From the NCBI GenBank assembly GCA_019637155.1, contig JAHBWE010000009.1, positions 248,001-312,000 on the forward strand: DNA of 64,000 nt, written 5' to 3'. Positions 41,471 to 48,213 of the stretch are shown here, piece by piece. A program made the translations under genes and the position numbers. This DNA comes from Labilithrix sp. (lineage in GTDB: Bacteria; Myxococcota_A; Polyangia; Polyangiales; Polyangiaceae). The notes beneath the pieces are model-generated. The model made no database searches, was not told the origin of the DNA, and was given only the letters and a program-made list of their open reading frames with translations. Position 1 is the stretch's first letter, and each line of letters begins with the position of its first letter.

Positions 41471-42161
41471 GGGCAGGAGGCGGTCGCGCCGCGCCTCTCA
41501 GCTCGTCGGGCACGCGGCCTTCTCGGTAGAAGCCGAAGACGATCGTCCTGCGGGTCCCGGCGAGGACCGGGTTCACGGCGTGGAACGAGCGATGCGAGAG
41601 GACGAACGCGGCGCTCGCGCCGTGGATCGGCACGACAGCGTCCGCCGTCTCGTCCTCGGGCGTACGGAGCAAGAGGAGCTCCCCACCTCCCACCGGCGCC
41701 TCGGGGCGCGCGAGATGGATGACGAGGCGGACGTCCTCGCCGCCCTCGTCGGGAGGATCGGTGTGCACCGCGATGAACTGCCCCGACTGCATGCAGTGGG
41801 TCGCGAAGTAGATCCATTGCGTCCCGAGGGGGACGTCGAAGATGCGACCGAGCTCGCTCGCGAGGGCTTCGATCGCGCGTTGCCCGACGAGGCTGCGCGC
41901 AGGAGAGCGCACGACGTCGCGCAGGTTTTCGCAGCGGTGGAGCGAGTAGTGACCCTCGTTCACGGGCACGAACCGACCTCTGCCCTCGAGCCACTCGAGG
42001 AGCGTCGTCAAGAACGCCGGATCGACGAGGTCGTTCGTCACGAAATGGGGGTAGGGATCGTCGACGCTCTTCATTCGCGCGAGCCGCCGCCGGAGCCGCG
42101 CCACCATCGCGCGGTCGACCGCTTCGTCCGCCGGGTCCGGGAGAGGGACCTCAAGGAGCAT
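41457..42161 (-). CDS. 2-oxoglutarate/Fe(II)-dependent oxygenase, prolyl-hydroxylase-like
   Basis: 234 residues. The iron triad is visible: H133-x-D135 in GQFIAVHTDPPDEGG and the distal His (H194 in RSFHAVNPV). R204/R205 in GTRRTIVFGFY is placed to bind 2-oxoglutarate. The N-terminal part (YPHFVTNDLVDPAFLTTLLE) resembles the P4Hc superfamily lead-in. The expected reaction is hydroxylation of a peptide side chain. The start overlaps the JmjC-type stop by 11 bases, so it is translationally coupled in the operon. In context the substrate is most likely the P2 core, which is inference. Confidence 0.82.
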   Translation of the reverse strand: MLLEVPLPDPADEAVDRAMVARLRRRLARMKSVDDPYPHFVTNDLVDPAFLTTLLEWLEGRGRFVPVNEGHYSLHRCENLRDVVRSPARSLVGQRAIEALASELGRIFDVPLGTQWIYFATHCMQSGQFIAVHTDPPDEGGEDVRLVIHLARPEAPVGGGELLLLRTPEDETADAVVPIHGASAAFVLSHRSFHAVNPVLAGTRRTIVFGFYREGRVPDELRGAARPPPARGTT

Positions 42162-43347
42162 CGCGTCGACCGCTCCGCAGGAGCACGCCGTCTCGGACCA
42201 TGCGTCTCGCGAGGACGAGCTTCTCGTCGTCCGTGAGCGTGCCTGGAAGGTCGCGCGCGCGTAGCGTCTCGGTGCGCATGACGTATTCGAGCGCGGGCCG
42301 CACGCGCCACGGTCCCTCGAGCGCTCCGGCTTGGAAGTGGAGGCGCACGCGACCGCCTCCGGCGCGCAGGGTGGTGACGAGCGCGGCGGGCCGCGTCAAC
42401 GGCTCGTCGAGCGTGATGGGCGCACCTTCGGGTCCGTCGAGGTCCGCGAAGCGTGGGCGATCGACCGGCGCCGACTGCGCGAGCTCGTTGATCGCCCAAG
42501 AAGCGAGCGCTTCGTCGACGAGCGACTCGCCGAGCTCCGAGCCGAGCATCTCCAAGAGCCGCGCGATCACCTCCGCGCGCGATCGGCCCAGCACCGCCCC
42601 CGGCGGGAGCGACTCGCGCAGCTTCGCGCTGCGAAAGCCCGCCGCCTCGACCATCTTCCCGAGGACGTCGAGATAGGTGTGCATGAGCACGCCGACCGTG
42701 ATGTGGAGGGAGAAACGGTCCTCGGTGTGCGCTTCGTGGACGAAGCCGCGCGGGACGTAGAGCAGCTCTCCGGCTTCGAGCGTCGTCTCGATCGCGGGGG
42801 CAGCGACGCGCGCGCGGTCGATGTTCGTACCGACGGAGTGGGCCGGCGTCGGGGTCTCGTCGACGCGCTGATAGACGCGCCATTCCTTCGCGCCGCCGAG
42901 CTGGAGGATGATGACGTCGTGGGTGTCGTAGTGCAGATCGAACGCGCGTGAGCCCGCGGGCGTGAGGTAGACGTTCGGTCGCGGCCGCGCCCCGAGCTCG
43001 GCGAGCAACGCGTGGGTCATGCGGCGCACCGCGGGGTGATGGCAGGCGATGTCGTTGACGTTCACCGTGTAGCCGTCCCGATACCCGGCGTAGATTCGAT
43101 CGAGGTCGAGGGGGACGTTGGCCTCGAATTCGATGCTCGGCGGATCGCCGTCCTCCTTCGCGAGACGAAGCTTGAACGGCGCGGGAGAGCCGAAGTTCGA
43201 CAAGAACGGATCGAGATCGTCGACGGAGAAGAGCTCGTGGAAGTATCGGCGATCTCCCCGTTTCACGAGCAAAGGCTTCTTGTCCCAGTGCTCCGCGAAG
43301 AAGACACCGAGCGGCACGGGGTGGACCAGCCGCTGGAGGTCGAACAC
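42151..43347 (-). CDS. JmjC/cupin-type (ROXA/MINA-like) oxygenase
   Basis: 398 residues from a GTG at 43345-43347. The N-terminal region (PLGVFFAEHWDKKPLLVKRG) is the lead-in of bacterial RoxA/YcfD-type ribosomal oxygenases. The iron site is H139-x-D141 (FDLHYDTHDVIILQLGGAKEW) with the distal His in VPRGFVHEAH (204 or 207). The C-terminal winged-helix-like part (TLTDDEKLVLARRMVRDGVL) also fits. RoxA hydroxylates Arg in ribosomal protein L16; relatives in RiPP clusters modify peptides. Four bases separate it from the radical SAM stop. Peptide substrate inferred. Confidence 0.85.
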   Translation of the reverse strand: MFDLQRLVHPVPLGVFFAEHWDKKPLLVKRGDRRYFHELFSVDDLDPFLSNFGSPAPFKLRLAKEDGDPPSIEFEANVPLDLDRIYAGYRDGYTVNVNDIACHHPAVRRMTHALLAELGARPRPNVYLTPAGSRAFDLHYDTHDVIILQLGGAKEWRVYQRVDETPTPAHSVGTNIDRARVAAPAIETTLEAGELLYVPRGFVHEAHTEDRFSLHITVGVLMHTYLDVLGKMVEAAGFRSAKLRESLPPGAVLGRSRAEVIARLLEMLGSELGESLVDEALASWAINELAQSAPVDRPRFADLDGPEGAPITLDEPLTRPAALVTTLRAGGGRVRLHFQAGALEGPWRVRPALEYVMRTETLRARDLPGTLTDDEKLVLARRMVRDGVLLRSGRRDAP

Positions 43348-43351
43348 GGCC

Positions 43352-44482
43352 TCAGACCGCGATGCGCTCGAGGGGCGCCTCGGACAGGACGCCGACGCCG
43401 CTCGCTTGGAGGCGCGCGCGGATGTGCTCGATGAGGCCCTTGAAGACGGTGCAGCGCGGCGTGCCGTCGGGGTTCTTCTCCCAGAAGTCTTGGGTGAACT
43501 CGGCGGCGGGCTCTCCCGTGCAGCTCTTGCCCAGATTGGGACACGCGCTGCACGTCCTCGTCACGCGGGCCTCCGTCTCGACCATCACGCGTTCGTGCGC
43601 GGGGCTGGAGAGAAGGGCGGAGAGCGGCTGCCGGAAGACGTTGCCGTAACACGCCGTCTCGCTCGGGAAGTCGCTGTAGGGGTAGACCCCGCCGTCCTTG
43701 TCGATGATGAGGAGGCCCTCGAACGTTCGCTTGTCGACGCGGCCGATGTCCTCGCCTTCGAGCGACACCATCACGTCGCGCACGACGGACATGATGGGAT
43801 GAATCTGCGGGCCGCGCGGGTTGTCGAGGAAGAGATCGGCGAGCGTCTTGAACGCGTGCAACGTGTCCTGTGGGCCGATCTCGAACCACTGGTTCGAGCC
43901 GAAGTCACCTTGGTGCAAAGGAAGCAGCCGGAAGCTCATCGAGCGCTCGGCGTAGAAGTCGTAGATCCGACGAACGCGGCGGCGGTTGCCCTTCGTGAGC
44001 ACCGTGATGCCGGCGACGTCGATGTTCCGCTCGAGGAGGAGGTCGAGGTTCTTGATCGCGACGTGCTCTTTGCATTCGCCCGCCGCGTTCACGCGCAGGC
44101 TGCCGAAGATGTCGAGCGACACGCCGGTCCCGTGGAAGCCGTCGCGGATCAGCGCGATGCGCTCCTCGTCGAGGACGGTGAGGTTCGTCTGGGTGACGTG
44201 GAAGATCTGGGTGCTCTGGCCGGCGAAGGCGTTCCTCGCGAGCTCGAAGGCCTTCCAGTAGTAGTCGGGCGGCAGCAGCAGCGGCTCGCCGCCGTGCCAG
44301 ACCACCCGGAGGACGTCGACGTCGTTCTCGCGGCAGAAGAGAGCGAGGTGCTCGAACATGATCGCAAGGTCGTCGCCGCCGATTCGCGTCTTGTCCTTGA
44401 GCAACGGCAGCTCGTAGCAATACGAGCAACGCAGATTGCAGAAGGTCGACGGAACGACCACGACGCATAGATGACGACCCAA
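43352..44482 (-). CDS. Radical SAM/SPASM peptide maturase
   Basis: 376 residues from a TTG at 44480-44482 with AGGAGG seven bases upstream. The radical SAM cluster motif is C15-x3-C19-x2-C22 (STFCNLRCSYCYELP), with WHGGEPLLLPPDYY as the SAM-binding GGE. The C-terminal SPASM region has CYGN and CSACPNLGKSC clusters, then a later Cys (TPRCTVFKG), enough for auxiliary Fe-S clusters. SPASM enzymes act on ribosomal peptides, forming C-C, C-O or thioether links or epimers. No Cys in either core argues against sactionine thioethers. It is directly downstream of precursor P2 (29 bases). Confidence 0.92.
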   Translation of the reverse strand: MGRHLCVVVVPSTFCNLRCSYCYELPLLKDKTRIGGDDLAIMFEHLALFCRENDVDVLRVVWHGGEPLLLPPDYYWKAFELARNAFAGQSTQIFHVTQTNLTVLDEERIALIRDGFHGTGVSLDIFGSLRVNAAGECKEHVAIKNLDLLLERNIDVAGITVLTKGNRRRVRRIYDFYAERSMSFRLLPLHQGDFGSNQWFEIGPQDTLHAFKTLADLFLDNPRGPQIHPIMSVVRDVMVSLEGEDIGRVDKRTFEGLLIIDKDGGVYPYSDFPSETACYGNVFRQPLSALLSSPAHERVMVETEARVTRTCSACPNLGKSCTGEPAAEFTQDFWEKNPDGTPRCTVFKGLIEHIRARLQASGVGVLSEAPLERIAV

Positions 44483-44511
44483 TCGAGCACCTCCTCTTCG
44501 AACGTTCCGAC

Positions 44512-44946
44512 TCAGCGGCCCTTGATCTTGATGTTGGCGTCCGCCGGCATGCCGTCCTTCGGGAAGATGGGCGACGCCTCGCGAACGAACATGGACTGAT
44601 TGCCGCCAGGACCAACGACCGCGCCCTTCAGCGCCGGGACGTTGACCTTCCGCACCGCGTTCGCAGCCACCGGACCCGCGCCTCCAGCGACCGCGTCGAG
44701 GTCCCCATCCTGGAGCTCCCCCTCGAAGAGGCCGCGCAAGGTGCCGATCAGGTCACCCTCCGCCACGGGCTTGCCCACGAGGGCCTCGGCGGCGGCGCGG
44801 AGCTCCTCGGCCGTCACCTCGTAACCCTTCGATGCCGCCTCTGCGATCCACGCCGTCGCGCTGGCCGCGCCGGCGAGCAGCTTCTCCTTGAGGCTCGCGT
44901 CGTTGTTGATGTCCGCGAGGAACTTGTCAGCGTTTTCCTTCGACAT
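44512..44946 (-). CDS. Nif11-type RiPP precursor peptide with long core (P2)
   Basis: 144 residues. The leader is MSKENADKFLADINNDASLK, EAASKGYEVTAEELRAAAEA, LFEGELQDGDLDAVAGG, with the double Gly at 88-89. The 55-residue core (90-144) begins AGPVAANAVRKVNVPALKG, continues AVVGPGGNQSMFVREASPIF and ends PKDGMPADANIKIKGR. It has no Cys and few Ser/Thr, so lanthionine or thiazole chemistry is unlikely. It offers Asn, Asp, Pro, Val, Phe and Lys, which fit hydroxylation, epimerisation or C-C crosslinks. AAGGAG precedes the ATG by nine bases. It lies in the middle of the operon, between the HEXXH and radical SAM genes. Confidence 0.88.
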   Translation of the reverse strand: MSKENADKFLADINNDASLKEKLLAGAASATAWIAEAASKGYEVTAEELRAAAEALVGKPVAEGDLIGTLRGLFEGELQDGDLDAVAGGAGPVAANAVRKVNVPALKGAVVGPGGNQSMFVREASPIFPKDGMPADANIKIKGR

Positions 44947-44994
44947 GTCGTCGTTCTCCTTGTGTTCGAGATGATTGACCGTTGCTACAGCAGC

Positions 44995-46284
44995 TCACTC
45001 GTAGAAGGGCATCCACAGCGCGTGACCGTACGGGGTGAGCGCGGGAGATTTTTCGAGGCCGTGTCGGAGCTCGTCGGTTTCCTTCTTCATCGCGGAGAGA
45101 TTTCGCTCCGCCCACCCGTCGCGATCGAGGTCCTTCTCGAGACACTTCTCGTAGAAGACGCAGATATTCGCCCATGCGTGGAACGCCAAGAGGATCTTGT
45201 CGATGGGCCGCCCCGTCTTGCGGGCGGGCGAATAGTACAGGTCCGGGTCGCTCCCGTCGTCCAACGTGGCGAGCTCGCCGGCGAGCCCGAGGTGGAGGTG
45301 ACTCGCCTCGTGAACGAGGAGCTCTCCCAACGCGACGGGAGACAGCGGAAACGTGGCGGCGATCCGGCCCGGAAACTGCGGACAGGTGCCGCTGAGCAGC
45401 AGGTTGTCCCGCGCGCATACCGGAACGAGGTCGCACGTCACTTCCTGGATCCACCCCAAGTGCTCCGGCGCCGCCGCCGCGAGGAAGGCGCCCAATTCGG
45501 TCGTCTCTTTCACGAGCTTCGGGGTCTCGAGCGGGGACGGTTCGAAGCCGTCGGCGAAGCACGAATAGGTGTCGTGCATCCACGCCGGGACCAGGCTCGA
45601 CGTCGTGTCCCCGAAGGTGACACGAGGCGTGCGTACGATACGCGCGTCGTCCGTGGACGAGACGACGATGGTCTTTCCGTCGACGGATCGGACCGTGAGC
45701 TGGTCGGGCGCGCTCGGATCGAAGGCGACCGCGCGAACGCGCGGCGTGATCACGTCGCGCCAGCGAAGGCGCATCGGCGCGCTCAGCTCCGCCTCGAAGG
45801 CCGGCGAATCTGGCGTCGCCGCCGCCATCGCCGCGCGAACGACGCCATCGCCGAGAGACGCGTCGTTCAGATCGCCGCACGCCAGCTGCGAGAGCGCACG
45901 ATCGACGTTCTGCCAATCACGCGAAGCGACGGCGGGGAGGCGTTCGAGGGCGTGCACGACCGACTCGTGAACGTGCTCCCATGCGCCGCGCCTGGCGACG
46001 ACCGATCGAATCACGCGCTCCGCGCGGACCCTCCGCGCGAGCTCGATGAGGCGCGCTCGTCCTGCGGCGTCGCGATGCGGGGCGGCGAACGCGCGGAGAT
46101 CGGTCGGGTCGAGCGTTCCGTCGTGCGCGCGAAGGGGCTGTTGGCGAGGGTCGAGCATGAGCGTGGAGAGCAGAGCAGACGTCTGGCCGAAGATGGACGA
46201 AAGTCGACCGATGGGATTCGGCTCCAATCGGGTGACACGGCCGCCGAACGCGCCTCGTCGCCCGAACGGGTGACGCGAGGCCAA
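44995..46284 (-). CDS. HEXXH-motif domain protein (putative peptide beta-hydroxylase)
   Basis: 429 residues as read from a TTG at 46282-46284. The defining motif is HEASH at 325-329 (LLVHEASHLHLGL), followed by GRPIDKILLAFHAWANICVF, the W/R-P/H-A-W pattern of the HEXXH-motif domain family found beside RiPP precursors. From memory, some annotations now call this family 2-oxoglutarate-dependent peptide beta-hydroxylases rather than proteases. The 5' end is uncertain. A near-perfect GGAGGTGAA-ATG (46299-46310) lies 17 bases upstream but in another frame. Within the HEXXH frame the codons upstream of the TTG (NGSFDE) look like protein. The P2 precursor follows 48 bases after its stop. Confidence 0.75.
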   Translation of the reverse strand: MASRHPFGRRGAFGGRVTRLEPNPIGRLSSIFGQTSALLSTLMLDPRQQPLRAHDGTLDPTDLRAFAAPHRDAAGRARLIELARRVRAERVIRSVVARRGAWEHVHESVVHALERLPAVASRDWQNVDRALSQLACGDLNDASLGDGVVRAAMAAATPDSPAFEAELSAPMRLRWRDVITPRVRAVAFDPSAPDQLTVRSVDGKTIVVSSTDDARIVRTPRVTFGDTTSSLVPAWMHDTYSCFADGFEPSPLETPKLVKETTELGAFLAAAAPEHLGWIQEVTCDLVPVCARDNLLLSGTCPQFPGRIAATFPLSPVALGELLVHEASHLHLGLAGELATLDDGSDPDLYYSPARKTGRPIDKILLAFHAWANICVFYEKCLEKDLDRDGWAERNLSAMKKETDELRHGLEKSPALTPYGHALWMPFYE

Positions 46285-46298
46285 CTCGTCGAACGAGC

Positions 46299-46310
46299 CA
46301 TTTCACCTCC
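46299..46310 (-). promoter_or_regulatory. Strong ribosome site and ATG out of frame with the HEXXH gene
   Basis: On the complement GGAGGTGAAATG overlaps the FkbM-type stop (TGA). This is the best Shine-Dalgarno/ATG pair in the operon, yet the ATG opens a frame that does not read like protein. The HEXXH frame offers only the TTG at 46284. Either a base is missing here or the TTG is used. Confidence 0.5.
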
Positions 46311-46974
46311 GGATGCGGAGGAAACACGCCATGCCGAAGTCGTTCTCGGCGTCCTCGCTGCGCGAGAGCCCGCTGAGCATGAAGCCGTGCGCCTTCATCC
46401 ACGGCTCCAGCTCGGCGAACAGCGGCGCGTTCCGATAGCGCGAGACGAGCTCCGCTTCGCATACGACGACGTCGAATCGAGAGAGGACCTTGCTCGATCC
46501 CTTGAGCGCCGGCAGCACCGCGCCCTGCACGTTCAGGTAGAACAGGTTGTAGGGGGCGTCGTCGGTGGCGAGCAGCGCGTCGAGCGTCGTGCCCTGCACC
46601 GTGCGCTTCTCGAACCGGACCTCGCCCTCCGTCGGGCTCGCGCGGGCGAAGAGGTTCGAGAAGTGCTCCTCGTCCGGCTCGAGGATCGAGTTGAGGACCG
46701 CAAAACGACCCGGCGCCGCCCAGTAGTCGAGCGGCCCCTCGCGATCGGTGAGCGCGACTTGCACGCACCGCACGTGCGCGCTCGTGAAGGTCTGGAGGTG
46801 CGCGAAGTCGTCGGCGTTGGGCTCCACGAGGAGCATGTGCTCGTAGCCGGCCTCCCGTAGCTCGGGGACGTGCTCACCGCGATGTGCGCCCGCGTAGACG
46901 ACGCCGCGCGCTTCGAGCGACAGGGTCTCGAGCATGTTCGCGAAGCCGAGCTTCTCTAGATCCCGCTCTTCCAT
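46303..46974 (-). CDS. FkbM-type SAM-dependent methyltransferase
   Basis: 223 residues. SAM-binding motif I is the VVYAGAHRGEHVPEL segment (usual form DVGAxxGxF), and motif II is MLLVEPNADDFAHL with the acidic ribose contact. NLFYLNVQGAVLPALKGSSK is the FkbM motif with N-V-Q-G-A where D-V-E-G-x is usual. FkbM enzymes O-methylate hydroxyls. In this operon it could cap a hydroxyl made by one of the oxygenases, which is inference. The N-V-Q-G change (Asp and Glu lost) could weaken catalysis. The gene starts nine bases after the family-X stop. Confidence 0.78.
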   Translation of the reverse strand: MEERDLEKLGFANMLETLSLEARGVVYAGAHRGEHVPELREAGYEHMLLVEPNADDFAHLQTFTSAHVRCVQVALTDREGPLDYWAAPGRFAVLNSILEPDEEHFSNLFARASPTEGEVRFEKRTVQGTTLDALLATDDAPYNLFYLNVQGAVLPALKGSSKVLSRFDVVVCEAELVSRYRNAPLFAELEPWMKAHGFMLSGLSRSEDAENDFGMACFLRIRR

Positions 46975-46983
46975 CGCGGCAGT

Positions 46984-48174
46984 CTAAGCGAAGAGGGCGC
47001 CGAAGCCCGGGGCTTCCCTGAACATGCGCACGCAGGCGAGCAGCTCGTAGTCGTTCGTGAACCGAACGTTCTCCCGCGCGAGGTGCTCCTTCAGCGCGTC
47101 GCGGCTCGAATCGCCCGTCATCAGGAACTTCGCGAGCGAGAGGCCCACCTCGTCGAAGTTCAGCTTCTGCAGGTTCCGCAGCAGCACCTCGGTCGGCGCG
47201 ACGCCGGGGAAACGTTCGCCGAGCAGGTCGAAGATCGCGGCCCTCTTCGGCACGTTGAGGAGCAGCGCGAGGACGAAGCGCAGCTCGTCGTCCGTCACGC
47301 CGTCGCGTCGCGCGACGAACGCGCGCTTCTTCGCGCTCTCTTCGAGCACCGGCAAGACGAGGTCGAGATCGGCGCCCTGGGTCGCGCGGGCGATCGCGAA
47401 GAGCCGCGCGCGGTCTTCGGCTCGTTCGAGCGTGCGCCACGCCTCCGCGAGGATCAAATAGGCCGCGTGAAAGTCGGCGCGCGCGAGGGTGAGCTCCGCC
47501 GCGCGCCAGTACGCGTCGGGACGGGCGGCGTGGAGCATCGTGAGGAGCTGGATGCGCTTCGTCACCGCCGGTCGCGGCTGGAACGGATCGAGCGCGAGTG
47601 AGGGCGGCAGGTAGTTGTACTGCGGTCCGCTCTCGCGCCCGGTGTCCGTGCGCACGATGATCGTGACGGTCGGACGTTCGAGGTGAAACGTGGAGTGGAT
47701 GAGCGCGGGCCCGGCGTGGATCGGCCGGACGTCGCCGCGCACGAGCAGCTCCGTGTCCGTCAGCTCCAGCGCGCCGAGGGCCATCGCCGAGCTCACCCGC
47801 GACGTCTCCGTGAACCGGTAGCGGCAATGCACGCTCGACCCGCAGAAGACCGAGAACGCGCCGCTGAAGGAGTGCTGATGGATGGTGATGAGCCCGTCGA
47901 TCCAGAAGAGCGCCTCGATGAAGAAGTCCTCTCCGCGGAAGGTCGTGAACGGCGGCTGGCCGAAGCTCGCCTCGGGATCGCTCTGCCACGGCAGGGGATC
48001 CTGCGCGAGCATCGCCAGGACCAGCTCGTCGACGTCGCTGCCGAGGTCGGTCTCTTCGAGCACGCGCTGCGCGATCTCGGGGAACGCCGCTTCGTCGCGG
48101 CGCCGCGCGCGCCACCGCTCCGTGATCCGAGCGCCCATCTCGGCGAACCGCGCGGCCCATTCCATCGACGTCAT
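46984..48174 (-). CDS. Cupin-like RiPP-cluster protein, family X (first copy)
   Basis: 396 residues; paralogue of the protein at 40268-41470. Shared blocks are TIHQHSFSGAFSVFCGSSVH, CRYRFTETSRVSSAM, ERPTVTIIVRT and the C-terminal TNDYELLACVRMFREAPGF. The two His (in HQHSFSGAF and SSVHCRYRF) are kept in both copies and could bind metal. It is the first gene of the minus-strand operon. The start at 48172-48174 lies 39 bases from the divergent sulfotransferase-like gene, so promoters of both must overlap. Function unknown. Co-occurrence at both operon ends suggests a core role, possibly as the two halves of a complex. Confidence 0.72.
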   Translation of the reverse strand: MTSMEWAARFAEMGARITERWRARRRDEAAFPEIAQRVLEETDLGSDVDELVLAMLAQDPLPWQSDPEASFGQPPFTTFRGEDFFIEALFWIDGLITIHQHSFSGAFSVFCGSSVHCRYRFTETSRVSSAMALGALELTDTELLVRGDVRPIHAGPALIHSTFHLERPTVTIIVRTDTGRESGPQYNYLPPSLALDPFQPRPAVTKRIQLLTMLHAARPDAYWRAAELTLARADFHAAYLILAEAWRTLERAEDRARLFAIARATQGADLDLVLPVLEESAKKRAFVARRDGVTDDELRFVLALLLNVPKRAAIFDLLGERFPGVAPTEVLLRNLQKLNFDEVGLSLAKFLMTGDSSRDALKEHLARENVRFTNDYELLACVRMFREAPGFGALFA

Positions 48175-48213
48175 CGTGCTGTCGCGTAGAGTACGGTAGC
48201 AGTAGGAGGTGGG

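Noticed and set aside
43352..44482. Sactipeptide (Cys thioether) maturase
   Set aside because: Neither precursor core contains Cys, so Cys-to-alpha-carbon thioethers cannot form in them.
46011..46301. 96-codon frame starting at the strong GGAGGTGAA-ATG site
   Set aside because: The peptide is Arg/Ser-rich shadow sequence of the HEXXH gene; the site is reported as a start conflict instead.
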